Shown: positions 1-9,629 of the stretch, piece after piece
Numbering within the stretch: position 1 is the first letter of the stretch
Layout of the letters: every line of letters begins with the position of its first letter
Source of the DNA: Paramacrobiotus metropolitanus
Lineage: Eukaryota > Tardigrada > Eutardigrada > Parachela > Macrobiotidae
Direction: 5' to 3'
Length of the DNA: 64,000 nucleotides
Assembly: GCF_019649055.1 (NCBI RefSeq)
Contig: NW_026570389.1
Span: forward strand, 154,710 to 218,709
Made by a program: the position numbers and the translations under genes
The notes under the pieces: generated by a model
The model's input: the letters and a program-made list of their open reading frames with translations, nothing else
Database searches by the model: none
What the model was told of the DNA's origin: nothing

Positions 1-19
1 GAAAAATCACGAAAGTAAC

Positions 20-781
20 GTGACGCTGCAAGGACGGCAGACCCAAAGGTCATCGCAGGAAGCAACTGCGAGGAAAGGTCACGAAAGAAACGTGACGCTG
101 CAAGGACAGCAGACCGAAAGGTCACCGCCTCAAACAGAGAGCGAGACAACGAGGAGGAGGAATTACTTCGCAAAGACAGTAGCGAGGTTAAAAGCCGGAG
201 ATTCGGAAGACGAGAAGTTCGTCGAAAAGACGTGGGAAGAAGACGGAATAACCGTGACAGTGCGACGCACACATGAAGACGGTCCAGATCGACCAAAATT
301 CTTCGAGCATATGAGAGAAACACTCCAGAAGAGAAAAGCTGCTGAGAAAGGTCACGAAAAGGTTGCGACAGCGCAAGGAGCGCAAGAGACCGAAAGGTCA
401 CCTCAAGAGAGAGTTGAAGAAGTGAAAGGTCACGAGAGACAGCCAGTGCAAGAGACTCAACAGTCACTGAAAGAGAAAGGACACGGTGAAGTCGCCGTAG
501 AACCGAAAGGTCAAGAAAGTAACTTGACTCTGCGAATGGCGCAGCAAACAGTGAAAGTTGGCGAAGGAGCACAGCAAGTCTCAGACGACTCTCTTGAATC
601 AGCAAATAAGCTGCAGCAAAAGATGGAGTGGCAAAGGTCACCTATAGACGGCATGGTATGTGGAAACAAGTTCCTCCGCCACAAAGGTCACCGCAAGATG
701 CGAGAATTTCCAGAGAAGCTTACTGGGAAGAAAGAGAGAAACAAGATTGGCGAGCGAGAAAGCATCTCGAGGAACTCGTGA
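20..781 (+). CDS. Charged low-complexity frame at left edge of the retroelement
   Basis: A 253-codon frame rich in Lys, Glu, Gln and Arg with no recognised domain; it runs on from beyond the window edge. Its sequence is dominated by KGHE- and ERSP-type words, which are translations of the recurring DNA word AAAGGTCAC in different frames. By position it belongs to the region upstream of protease, where gag normally lies, but no capsid or zinc-knuckle motif is visible. Function unknown. Confidence 0.5.
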   Translation: MTLQGRQTQRSSQEATARKGHERNVTLQGQQTERSPPQTESETTRRRNYFAKTVARLKAGDSEDEKFVEKTWEEDGITVTVRRTHEDGPDRPKFFEHMRETLQKRKAAEKGHEKVATAQGAQETERSPQERVEEVKGHERQPVQETQQSLKEKGHGEVAVEPKGQESNLTLRMAQQTVKVGEGAQQVSDDSLESANKLQQKMEWQRSPIDGMVCGNKFLRHKGHRKMREFPEKLTGKKERNKIGERESISRNS

Positions 782-3171
782 AAGCTTCCCAACCAAAGGT
801 CAAGGAATACCGAGAAGCAAAAGAGAAAATGGACGAAGAAAACCGTCAGTTTCATGAGAGAATTGTTAAGGGTGAATTGCCGCCGCAATATGGCGAGAAA
901 GTGCCTTTACAAAGGTCACCGAATGGCGGATTTTTTATGTCACGACCAGAAAGGTCATCGGACTTAGTGAAAACTCCACAAAGGGAAAGGTCATACGACT
1001 TTGCGCAAGCACTCCGGAATGACAAAGAAAGGTCACCGCCCAAAACTGACGGATTATCATCACAAGTTGAACCAACAGAAGAAATAAACAAGAAATTCAG
1101 AGAGTGGATGAAAGAAAACGATCACAAGATGATCGTCTATGAAAGGTCACCAGAAGAACTGGAAGACAAAGACGATGAGATGACCCTCGCGGATCGCATT
1201 ACGCAAGAGATAATTGAGAGGTTGCGAGAGAAACTGTCCAAAGATGAAAGGTCAAGATACGAAGTCATAAAAGAAGTGACGAAAGGTCACGAGAACGCAC
1301 AAGCGAAGGAGAAAATGTGCGAAGCATCAAAGGTCACGAATAACGCTGCGAAGGGGCAGGCGTGTGACTTGCAACCTGAAAGACAAATTCGGAAATTTTA
1401 TGATGCTAGGACTAACGTTCCGAAGAGGTTTGATCGGTTGAGTTCAAGAGACATCAACCAAAACGCGCAGGTGAAGGGGCTAATGCGCGAAGTTCCAAAG
1501 GTCACGGAAGATAATAACGCTGCGAAGGGGCAAGCGCGTGACGTACCATCCGGAAAAAGAATCCGAGAATTTTACGACGTAAGACCGGATGTCCCAAAGA
1601 GGATTGACAAGCTGTCTCCGATAAAGAATATGAACCCCCGATCAAATGATCCGATTCAAGTCCATTGCAGAATTAGAGTGTTGAAACTTCAAGATGGAAA
1701 CACGCCCAAGCGAATCGAAGCGCTGACTCATGAAGTTAAAGTGGGAAATGTAAAGGTCATGGCAATGTTGGATACAGGCGCAGAGACGTCTTTGATCTGC
1801 CAACAGTTCTGTGAAAGGAATGGCCTCCAGACTGTACCGCTACCGCCAAAGAGGACGGTGATGATCAAAGGAATCAGCGGAACCTCAGGTTTTCAAGTGA
1901 CGCACTATTGCGTAGCGCCAGTGACCTTACGAAAGAAAACAACTCAACACTCTTTCTACGTCAGACCAGCGTCAGATGACGTCCAGGTTCTGCTTGGATT
2001 TGACTTCCTTGCAAAGAAGTTCGTCTTAATAGACGGAGATGAAACATATGACGAAGACGCCGATGAAGATGAAGATAAGGAAAAAGATGATGAGCCGAAA
2101 TCCACTGCGAAAGTTAACGCAGGAAAGGTCACCGAACTTCAACCAAGGAATGAAGCGGGGCAAACGGCTATCCCAGTACCAGAGGCACAGGGGTCGAAAG
2201 GTCAACAGCAAAAAGAAACTGATGAAAAGCTAATCCCAGTACCAGAGGCACTGGGCAAGGAAAGGTCAAAAAGAACCGAAAGGTCACCAAAGCTGAAAGG
2301 AAGCAAAAGGTCACCAACCATGGAACAAATAAAGATTATGCAAGCTGAAGCACTGATCGCGAAGAGAGACGCATTAGTTCCGGGACTGGAGTGGTCAAAG
2401 CTAATCCCAGTACCAGAGGCACCGGGCACGAAAAGGGCTGAGCCCAGGAAAGAGCCGGGACTGATGAACAGTGACGAAAGAGCGTTATTCGACGAATTGC
2501 GGGAGAAAGCAATAGAGCAGTTGAAAGATTCACGCTCCCGAAAAGATAAACCAGAGCGTAGCTCACAAGCTACTTTCGAACCACGCTCTGCGGATAAAGA
2601 AATAGAAGTCATCGAACTGTCTTCGGACCACAGCGCCATCCAAATGGAATGTGACCGCGACTGGACGGACACGGAAGATGAAGGTGACCTTTGCGTCCAA
2701 CCGAAACAAATCGAGTGGACAGCCGAACAAAGGGCAACAGCGTGCGACCACGATTGGCGCGATGACCTTTCGAAAGCAAGACCGCAAGAGAAGTGCATCC
2801 AGTGCTTACAAGAAGCAAAACAAGATGACCTTTCGGAATGGCCGAAATGCAACGCTGCAATTGAAAGTCTCAAGAGAGGCGACTGGATCGAAACGAAGTC
2901 GATCATGAGGACGCTTCCAATGGAGCAGTTGCCAAAAGCAACTTACCTCTGGCAAAGATATCGCGAATGGTTGTCTGTAGTGAAAAACTACATAATCTCC
3001 AGAGGAAAATGGCTCCATCATTGGCAGCAAGAGGTCGACAACTACATCCCCGGTCAAGCGGATAAAAGTGATCCACATTACATTGACCCAGTATCTAAGC
3101 TCGATCAGGAACGGCGACGAGCTATGGAAGAAAACGAATTATGGGAAGCAGAAACAATCGAATTATTCTGA
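628..3171 (+). CDS. Retroelement frame with retropepsin-type aspartic protease
   Basis: This 847-codon frame has a charged, disordered N-terminal 360 residues. A retroviral-type aspartic protease follows: the catalytic DTGAETS begins near residue 382 and the second signature LLGFDFL lies near residue 455. Such proteases cut the element's polyprotein during particle maturation. After it come acidic stretches, three copies of an IPVPEA word, one FEPRSA word and a Trp-containing tail. AAAGGTCA boxes fall in all three codon phases (giving KGH, ERS or KV), and reversed boxes give DDLS or GDLC. How it is linked in translation to neighbouring frames is not clear; the family often uses read-through or frameshifting. 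Confidence 0.85.
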   Translation: MAKVTYRRHGMWKQVPPPQRSPQDARISREAYWEEREKQDWRARKHLEELVKASQPKVKEYREAKEKMDEENRQFHERIVKGELPPQYGEKVPLQRSPNGGFFMSRPERSSDLVKTPQRERSYDFAQALRNDKERSPPKTDGLSSQVEPTEEINKKFREWMKENDHKMIVYERSPEELEDKDDEMTLADRITQEIIERLREKLSKDERSRYEVIKEVTKGHENAQAKEKMCEASKVTNNAAKGQACDLQPERQIRKFYDARTNVPKRFDRLSSRDINQNAQVKGLMREVPKVTEDNNAAKGQARDVPSGKRIREFYDVRPDVPKRIDKLSPIKNMNPRSNDPIQVHCRIRVLKLQDGNTPKRIEALTHEVKVGNVKVMAMLDTGAETSLICQQFCERNGLQTVPLPPKRTVMIKGISGTSGFQVTHYCVAPVTLRKKTTQHSFYVRPASDDVQVLLGFDFLAKKFVLIDGDETYDEDADEDEDKEKDDEPKSTAKVNAGKVTELQPRNEAGQTAIPVPEAQGSKGQQQKETDEKLIPVPEALGKERSKRTERSPKLKGSKRSPTMEQIKIMQAEALIAKRDALVPGLEWSKLIPVPEAPGTKRAEPRKEPGLMNSDERALFDELREKAIEQLKDSRSRKDKPERSSQATFEPRSADKEIEVIELSSDHSAIQMECDRDWTDTEDEGDLCVQPKQIEWTAEQRATACDHDWRDDLSKARPQEKCIQCLQEAKQDDLSEWPKCNAAIESLKRGDWIETKSIMRTLPMEQLPKATYLWQRYREWLSVVKNYIISRGKWLHHWQQEVDNYIPGQADKSDPHYIDPVSKLDQERRRAMEENELWEAETIELF

Positions 3172-3210
3172 CAATTCCGAACGAATTACCTATGGAAAGG
3201 TCAAGGACGA

Positions 3211-4104
3211 GTGGTGATTTTCCCAATTGGACTCGGCACACCAGTGTACGAACTGTTCGGCCTTTACCAGGAATGCCTGAAGAAAGGAAGTTTGAAACCG
3301 TTCAACAAACAATGGATGAAGATCATGCAAGAAGTTCCTACGATCGTTGGCCAAGTGCCCGAACTAAAGGTCATGAGAAAGAGACGCCCACCAGGACCAT
3401 TCGGTTATCCTGGAAAGAAGAAGGTGACCTTTGCACCAGACCCAGATGGAGTCGAGTACCCCGAACGAGGAGGTGATACATGGTGCATGTATGAAACAAA
3501 ACCAAGCGATGACTGGGTCACAGAAGAGTTGATGGCAAATTGCGTCTTCGTCGGCGATAAAAGACCTAAAGGTCACGGCACAAGCGCCGTTCAAGAAGAC
3601 GGCACAAGCGCCGCAGAAGTGAAAGAGAAAGATAAAGATATCGGCACAGGCGCCGAAGAAGAAGCGAAAGAGCAAGAAAACGGCTCAAGCGCCGAAGAAG
3701 AACAAGACAAAGAAGATGTCGGCATAAACGCCGTTCAAGAAGACGTTCAAGAAGATGACGACGGGTCATCGTCGGCATACAAATTATCCCAGATGATTAA
3801 GGAACTGAACCAAGCGTTTCGGGATCAAGAAGCAGGAATCCCAGTAACAGAAGCAAAAAAGGTTCAAATGTCGCCAAACGAGAAGAAAGCAGCAGCGCTA
3901 GTGGCGTCACTCAAAAGGTCACTCGATGATGGTGAGGAACGGCCACCAGTCGAGAACGAAAGGTCACTCAAAGAGTTGCTAAATGAAAAAGAGCCAGAAA
4001 GGTCAGTTCCTAAATTCGATGAAAGGTCAGACCACGCAGATCGTGGCTCTCACAATACTTTCGAACCACGATCCGCTACCACACACGAAAAGAAGGAAAG
4101 GTAA
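3211..4104 (+). CDS. Acidic linker frame of the retroelement
   Basis: A 297-codon frame between protease and reverse transcriptase. It starts with a compact region containing Trp and Gly-Pro words. An acidic repeat region (nt 3,578-3,760) then has five variants of a Gly-Thr-Ser-Ala type word, and a Lys/Glu/Ser-rich end holds ERS words and one FEPRSAT word. No catalytic domain is recognised. In the family this position usually holds only a short linker, so the length is unusual. Confidence 0.5.
   Translation: MVIFPIGLGTPVYELFGLYQECLKKGSLKPFNKQWMKIMQEVPTIVGQVPELKVMRKRRPPGPFGYPGKKKVTFAPDPDGVEYPERGGDTWCMYETKPSDDWVTEELMANCVFVGDKRPKGHGTSAVQEDGTSAAEVKEKDKDIGTGAEEEAKEQENGSSAEEEQDKEDVGINAVQEDVQEDDDGSSSAYKLSQMIKELNQAFRDQEAGIPVTEAKKVQMSPNEKKAAALVASLKRSLDDGEERPPVENERSLKELLNEKEPERSVPKFDERSDHADRGSHNTFEPRSATTHEKKER
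3578..3760 (+). repeat. Degenerate GGCACAAGCGCC repeats
   Basis: Five imperfect copies of a 12-base word, GGC-N6-GCC, within the acidic linker frame, at uneven spacing and separated by GAAGAA-rich spacers. Each can form a very short GGC/GCC stem. They give the Gly-Thr-Ser-Ala type protein repeats. Confidence 0.6.
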
Positions 4105-4269
4105 CGAGCAAGAATCCGCGCAACGCGAGCTCATCCGAGGATAGCAGCACGAAACGGACGAAAGTCCAAGGAAACGGGCAAACCTCTGCCCGAGAAATCA
4201 AAAACGAAAAAACTTAGCTCTTCCAAGGATGAGGATGATGACATTTCAACGTCAAGTGAAGATGAAGGT

Positions 4270-6933
4270 GTGATGGAACAACCGAAAGAAGATCAAAGCA
4301 AAGGTCAAATGCTGCAAGAGAACGGTAGCAGCGAATCCGACTCGGACTGGTCGAGTACAAGTGGCGATTCAACCACTTCAGAAGATTCGGGAGTAGATGA
4401 CCTTTCTGAACAAGAAGACTTGATGGATCTTGACGAAGACGATGATAAAAATGATGAAAAAGAAAAGGAAATCGTCGTCGGAAGAATAAAAGTGCAGAGA
4501 GCAAGAATCCCTCAAGGGGCAATCAAGGTCTATAGCGATCAAAGAATCAAGATCAGACCGAATGTCTGCACACGCGTTAAAACTAAGATGGCGGAATACG
4601 CCCCAAGGACTCAAAAACTGATGTTCACGGCGACACTACAGAAGGATGTAGATGTCCAACCGTATACGGGAGTGACGGAACATAAAAGAAATCGATTCGA
4701 AATCGTCGTCGCTAACCGAAGTAAAAGAAGAATGGGAATTAGGAAGGGCCAATTCCTCGGTTACGTTGAACCTTACGAACACATGGAGAGCGTAAAGGTC
4801 AACGCGGCAGTAATCGCCGACGTACTTAATGATCCGAATGTCGACGCGAAAACGAAAGAAGAACTGAACGACATCATCGAAAGACTCAAGTTAGGACCAG
4901 ACCTAACTGAAGAGCAAAAGAACGATGTGCGAAATGCATTCTGGGAATTTTGGAAAGTCTTGCCGACGTCAAAGAAACCGTACGGCGATGTCAAGGGAGT
5001 AACGCACACCATTGACACAGCCGATGCAAGGCCAGTGAAGTGCAACCCAGCAAGAACTAGCTGGAAAGGTCGCGAATTCATTACGAAGCACATCGAAGAG
5101 ATGTTGCAGCAAGATGTGATTGAACCGTCCGATGCGGATTGGAGTTTCCCGGTCGTACTGGCCGCAAAGAAGAATGGTGATGGCACCATGGGAACAAGGT
5201 TCTGCGTCAATTACATTCAGCTGAACAAGCTTACGAAAAAGAACAATTACCCACTGCCGAATCCAGACGAACTGCTTGACGCATGCGCAGGAAACAAGTA
5301 CTACGGCAAGATGGACTTGCAAAGTGGCTTCTGGCAGATCCCAATGGATCCAGCCTCGAAAGATAAGACGACCTTCGTCACCCAAGATGGGATGTTCAGA
5401 TTTAAAAGAATGCCCTTTGGAGTCTGTAACGGGCCAGCGACGTTTCAGCTGTGCATGGATAAAGTTCTGTCGAACGCAAAGAGAATGGGATGCGTTTTCG
5501 GCTACATCGACGACGTTATCTTCGCAGGAAAGACCTGGGAGATTTTCATGCAGAATATGAGAAACGTCCTTCAAAGCTTAGTCGATGCAGGCTTTACAAT
5601 CAAGCCGACGAAGTGCGAATTCGGCATGCGCGAAATGGGATTCTTGGGGCACATCCTCAGTGAGAATGGTATCAGAATGGATCCTGAAAAGGTCATGGCA
5701 GTTTATGATCAGAAGAAACCGACAACTGAACGGCAGTTGAGGTCATTCCTTGGATTAACGAACTACTACAGGAAGTTCATCCTTGGATACGCGCAAAAGA
5801 CGGCGCATCTTTATGAACTGCTAAGACACGATAAGAATATCAAAAGAGATTGGTCAGAAGTCCACGACCAAGAATTCAATGACCTTAAAGAAGCATTGTG
5901 CAAGGATCCAGTGCTGAGGAAATTCGACCCGGCAAAGCCGACAGTGATCGAATGTGACGCATCAAAGGAAGGGATTGGTGCAGTCTTGTCCCAAGATGGA
6001 CACCACATTGCATACGCAAGTCGCGTTTTGCATGGAGCTGAGAAGAATTACGGAGTAACGGAATGGGAATGTCTGGCAGTAGTCTTCGCCGTCAGAAAGT
6101 TCAAGTCGTACATCGACTACTCCGAATTCACCGTAAGAACGGATCATCAAGCGTTGACGAATCTCCTAAGGTCAGAGACGAATAAGTCGGGAATGAACCC
6201 AAGATTGACAAGATGGGCATTGGCATTGCAAGGTCACCGTTTCAAGATCGAGTATAAGCCAGGCAAATACTGCGACAACGCAGATGCACTGTCAAGAACG
6301 CCGATCGACGGTCCCACTTGCAATGAAGAAGAATATGACGAAATCCCGAACTTCGAAGATTACAAGAATGAGCTGAACAGAGAAGAGCCTCCGATTGAAG
6401 TTTGGCAACTCTTCGTGCAATTGGCAGAAGATAGAGAAGAAAGGCTCAAAGCCGACATGAGAAGGGCATTGTCGGAGGAAAAGAATCCTCAGCTCGCTGA
6501 AGAAGTCGCAGAGCGTAATTCAAGAGCTATTTTCGAACCCCGCTCTGCTACCAAGATAAAGGTCAACCGAGTGAGGAAAGAGATGTCAGAGCAAAAAGAT
6601 GCAAAGGTCACGAAACTTGGTCAGAGAACGGCAGACCAGAACGACCTTTCTGAAGCAGAATTCCTTTCCGAGTACATACCGGATGAGTGTCCAATCAGAC
6701 TGCTAAGATTTCCGAAAACGATCGAGAAAGGTCACAAGCCTCTTCCAAGATGCAAGGTCATCACAGATTGGAATGAACTCAGTACTGCGACAGTTCGCAT
6801 CGTCAATCTTCAAGGAGACGAAGAAGAAGAGGATGACTCAAATTTGCAACTTCGGAACAAGCAGTTGAAGGATCCGCATCTAGCGATGATAATCGATGAA
6901 TTGGAGCATCTGCAAGACGCAGACAAAAGGTGA
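4270..6933 (+). CDS. Reverse transcriptase and RNase H of the retroelement
   Basis: An 887-codon frame. After an acidic Ser/Asp-rich N-terminus comes a Ty3-type reverse transcriptase: a PLPNPDELLD word, KMDLQSGFWQIPM (first catalytic Asp), MPFGVCNGPATFQ, and the YIDD active site at about residues 412-415, then KCEFG and LGHILSENGI. RNase H follows with ECDASKEGIGAVL near residue 560, a central Glu in VTEWECLAV, and RTDHQAL near residue 623. It copies element RNA into DNA and removes the RNA strand. The catalytic core is nearly free of AAAGGTCA boxes while its flanks carry them, as expected if protein function limits where boxes can sit. The C-terminal 200 residues are low-complexity with one FEPRSAT word. 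Confidence 0.93.
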   Translation: MMEQPKEDQSKGQMLQENGSSESDSDWSSTSGDSTTSEDSGVDDLSEQEDLMDLDEDDDKNDEKEKEIVVGRIKVQRARIPQGAIKVYSDQRIKIRPNVCTRVKTKMAEYAPRTQKLMFTATLQKDVDVQPYTGVTEHKRNRFEIVVANRSKRRMGIRKGQFLGYVEPYEHMESVKVNAAVIADVLNDPNVDAKTKEELNDIIERLKLGPDLTEEQKNDVRNAFWEFWKVLPTSKKPYGDVKGVTHTIDTADARPVKCNPARTSWKGREFITKHIEEMLQQDVIEPSDADWSFPVVLAAKKNGDGTMGTRFCVNYIQLNKLTKKNNYPLPNPDELLDACAGNKYYGKMDLQSGFWQIPMDPASKDKTTFVTQDGMFRFKRMPFGVCNGPATFQLCMDKVLSNAKRMGCVFGYIDDVIFAGKTWEIFMQNMRNVLQSLVDAGFTIKPTKCEFGMREMGFLGHILSENGIRMDPEKVMAVYDQKKPTTERQLRSFLGLTNYYRKFILGYAQKTAHLYELLRHDKNIKRDWSEVHDQEFNDLKEALCKDPVLRKFDPAKPTVIECDASKEGIGAVLSQDGHHIAYASRVLHGAEKNYGVTEWECLAVVFAVRKFKSYIDYSEFTVRTDHQALTNLLRSETNKSGMNPRLTRWALALQGHRFKIEYKPGKYCDNADALSRTPIDGPTCNEEEYDEIPNFEDYKNELNREEPPIEVWQLFVQLAEDREERLKADMRRALSEEKNPQLAEEVAERNSRAIFEPRSATKIKVNRVRKEMSEQKDAKVTKLGQRTADQNDLSEAEFLSEYIPDECPIRLLRFPKTIEKGHKPLPRCKVITDWNELSTATVRIVNLQGDEEEEDDSNLQLRNKQLKDPHLAMIIDELEHLQDADKR

Positions 6934-7029
6934 AAGTTTGAGACGCATTACCAGTTATGGAACGGCATACTGTATCGCGTCAAAGACAAAAATGAAAGAC
7001 TTGAACGGACGTATGTTGTACCGCTGCCA

Positions 7030-8946
7030 ATGAGAAGGGCAATCATCCATGCACTGCATGATGAAAAGGCAGCAGGTCATCTCGGCTTCGAAAAGACGTT
7101 GGCTGCAATCAGGCTCAGATATTACTGGGACCGAATGAGCACGGATGTAAAGAACTACATCCTGGCGTGTCAAGGATGTCAATTCAGAAAGACGCCGAGG
7201 AAATGTCCGCCTGGAAAGCTCCAAGAAATTAAAGTCGGACATCCATTCTTCAGAGTTTATGCGGATCTGAAAGGACCTTTGCTCCCAACGAAGAAGAAGG
7301 GATACAAGTACATTGCGGTCTTCATCGACCAGCTAACGAAGTACGTCATAGCAGAGCCAATGAAAACGGCTACGGCGAAAGAATTTGCAAAGGTCTTTGT
7401 GAAGCACGTAATTCTGGTGCACAGAGCGCCACATATTCTCCATACGGATCGCGGAAGACACTTCACAGCTGAAGTCTTGAAAAAGGTCACCAACGTTTTC
7501 AAAATAAAACACACGTTTGGAATGGCGTATCATCCCGAAGGTCAAGGACAAGTCGAAAGACAGATGCAGACGATCAGCGATGGACTGTCTCAATACATGA
7601 AAGCCGGGAATGAAAGGAAGTTTAACAAATATCTTCCTTACGTCGTATCGGGAATGAACCGCGTTGTACATGCGACGACGGGATATTCAGCATATTTCAT
7701 GCTGTACGGCAGAGAAATGACCATGCCAGAAGACGTCGTTACAAAGACGAACGTTCCCGACGATTACGGTACTCCAGACGAATGGGTGGAGACCATGAAG
7801 AAGAACTTGACCTTTTCAGAGGAAGTTGCGAAGTGCAATATCAAAGACGCCTATGAAAGGCATGCCGAAATTTACAATAAAAAGAAGTCGGAACCGGAAT
7901 TCAAAGTCGGCGACCGCGTCTTGATCAGACTTCCAAAAGACACGAAGCAAGGAAAGAAAGAAAATCAAGCGGACTTTAAGAAGAAGTACGACAAAGTCTG
8001 GAAGATCCTTAGCTTCCCGAGACCGAACGAAGTTGAAGTCATCGAACTGGAAGCAACGAAAGAACCGGACGTAAGAGTCGTCTCAGTCGACCGATTAAAG
8101 CACTGGCATCCACCGTTGCCAGATCAAGAACATGAGAAAGGTCACGCGGAAAGAGCAACGGTCGAGAATGAAAAGTCACAACCTACTAAGGAAGTAGCAG
8201 ACCGCAATTCTCATACTTTCGAACCACGCACTGCTACCTGGATAGCAGGACAAGGATCTTCAAATACTCTCGAACCACACTCAGTGCCAGACCAAGAAGA
8301 GAAAGGTCAAGCGGCAGAGGAGCCAAAAGAGGCACAAGCGCCAAAAGAGGCTGAAGAGCCGAAAAAGAAAAAGAGAGGACGACCAAAGAAAGAAATCAAG
8401 GATTTCGAAACGGCAGTCACTGTGAAGTTGAACCAAGAAGCGGGAAACCTTGCCGCCGTGGAAGAGAATGAAAGGTCACGGTCTGTTGAAACGCTCGCAG
8501 AACGTGATTCTCAAATTATTTTCGAACCACGCCCTGCTACCAAGGCTTTACTCCACGCAGACCGTGGTCTTCAAAACACTTTCGAACCACGCTCAGCTAC
8601 TGGAAAAGATGACCTTTCAAGAATGGAGCAAATTAAAGCGGTCAAGGAAAGGGCAGACCGACTTGGCCAAGATATTGCCAAAGCAATTGAAGAACGAAAG
8701 GTCAAGAAACCAAAAAAGAACCTGAAGCCCACTCCGGAACAAATTCTGAGGGGCGAAGTCGATACAGAAGAGGAAGCCGACAAAGGATTACTTGATCGGA
8801 TAACAAAAGGACGGAAAAACATAAATCCAAAAATCAGACTCATAGGAGTTTACGATATTATGACGGGAGATTGGGATGGCATAAAGGTCATCAGGAATAA
8901 ACCTGCTAATCGGAGTTATTTTCGTTCTCGTAGTAGGTTTCACTAA
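7030..8946 (+). CDS. Integrase of the retroelement with AT-hook-bearing tail
   Basis: A 638-codon frame. The N-terminus has an HHCC zinc-binding module (HALHDEKAAGHLG, then ACQGC). The catalytic core has its first Asp in YADLKG (about residue 77), its second in HTDRGRHF (about 138) and its Glu in GQVERQ (about 175). A beta-rich module with KVGDRVLIRLP and VDRLKHW matches the GPY/F type C-terminal domain. The protein joins element DNA to host DNA. The long tail is unusual: it holds four FEPRSAT-type words and a RGRPKK AT-hook near residue 449, which could bind AT-rich DNA in the minor groove. Confidence 0.92.
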   Translation: MRRAIIHALHDEKAAGHLGFEKTLAAIRLRYYWDRMSTDVKNYILACQGCQFRKTPRKCPPGKLQEIKVGHPFFRVYADLKGPLLPTKKKGYKYIAVFIDQLTKYVIAEPMKTATAKEFAKVFVKHVILVHRAPHILHTDRGRHFTAEVLKKVTNVFKIKHTFGMAYHPEGQGQVERQMQTISDGLSQYMKAGNERKFNKYLPYVVSGMNRVVHATTGYSAYFMLYGREMTMPEDVVTKTNVPDDYGTPDEWVETMKKNLTFSEEVAKCNIKDAYERHAEIYNKKKSEPEFKVGDRVLIRLPKDTKQGKKENQADFKKKYDKVWKILSFPRPNEVEVIELEATKEPDVRVVSVDRLKHWHPPLPDQEHEKGHAERATVENEKSQPTKEVADRNSHTFEPRTATWIAGQGSSNTLEPHSVPDQEEKGQAAEEPKEAQAPKEAEEPKKKKRGRPKKEIKDFETAVTVKLNQEAGNLAAVEENERSRSVETLAERDSQIIFEPRPATKALLHADRGLQNTFEPRSATGKDDLSRMEQIKAVKERADRLGQDIAKAIEERKVKKPKKNLKPTPEQILRGEVDTEEEADKGLLDRITKGRKNINPKIRLIGVYDIMTGDWDGIKVIRNKPANRSYFRSRSRFH

Positions 8947-8960
8947 CGATAGATCGAGAA

Positions 8961-9599
8961 ATGGAAGGACAGGATCCCAACGCGCCCTATTGGAATCCGG
9001 GAACGCCGTCCTCGACGAGCGGAACGATTCAGGACCCGGAAATGTACGATGACTCCATGAACACGGAAGGTGGATATGGCTATGAAGGGGGATACGACCC
9101 GAACTACACGTATCAACAATTAGATACAGGATTGGGGTCGAATACATGGGGGACTTACGGCTCACAAGTCGGGCCCCAAGGGCAAATGATGCCGAATCAG
9201 ATGATGCCAAACCAGATGATGCCGAATCAAGGGATGATGGGTCAAAACTTCCCGTTCCAACAATTCCCTCAGAACATGTACGGTCAAAATATGCCGATGA
9301 TGAACCAAGGTCAACCGATGCAAGGTCAGTTCGGTTATGGAGGAATGGCCCCATTTCCGAACCAGATGCAAGTTCAAGGGCAGTTAAGGACGCCAAATGC
9401 GGGGGGAATGACACCGCAGGCTCCGAGAAGGGGACGAGGAAATTCAGTGGAAGTTTTCACACCTCGAGGTCAAAGAAACCCGTGGAACAGGCAAAACACA
9501 CCGCGAATGGGCGGTCAGCCGTCCACCCCTCAGGCATCGACAAGTGGTCACAGACCAAGAATGGAAATTCCGTCATTAACGCCGGTCAGAATTCAGTGA
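8961..9599 (+). CDS. Gln/Met/Asn/Pro-rich protein, first extra frame
   Basis: Starts with ATG 14 bases after the integrase frame. Of 212 residues, the first 70 are acidic with Tyr and Gly. The middle is a run of repeats of QMMPN type with Gly-Gln spacers, and the end is basic with RGRGN and PRGQRNPWN words. The composition resembles a prion-like or condensate-forming segment with an RNA-binding basic end. No family is recognised. It has few AAAGGTCA boxes. The next frame follows closely and has no ATG near its beginning, so how that one is translated is open. Confidence 0.6.
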   Translation: MEGQDPNAPYWNPGTPSSTSGTIQDPEMYDDSMNTEGGYGYEGGYDPNYTYQQLDTGLGSNTWGTYGSQVGPQGQMMPNQMMPNQMMPNQGMMGQNFPFQQFPQNMYGQNMPMMNQGQPMQGQFGYGGMAPFPNQMQVQGQLRTPNAGGMTPQAPRRGRGNSVEVFTPRGQRNPWNRQNTPRMGGQPSTPQASTSGHRPRMEIPSLTPVRIQ

Positions 9600-9629
9600 C
9601 CACACTCAACTGGTAGTATCCCATGGGCA

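Noticed and set aside
2202-2906. Long minus-strand frame opposite the protease frame
   Set aside because: Ser/Phe/Leu-rich shadow of a Lys/Glu/Arg-rich coding strand, with no domain.
20-3171. KGHE/ERSP words as an ordinary protein tandem repeat
   Set aside because: The same DNA word appears in all three codon phases, both orientations and in non-coding gaps, so the amino acid words are a by-product.
9146-9616. 156-codon plus-strand frame overlapping the Q/M-rich frame
   Set aside because: Alternative phase of the repetitive Q/M/N region; Asp/Ser/Arg-rich composition is as expected from a shadow.
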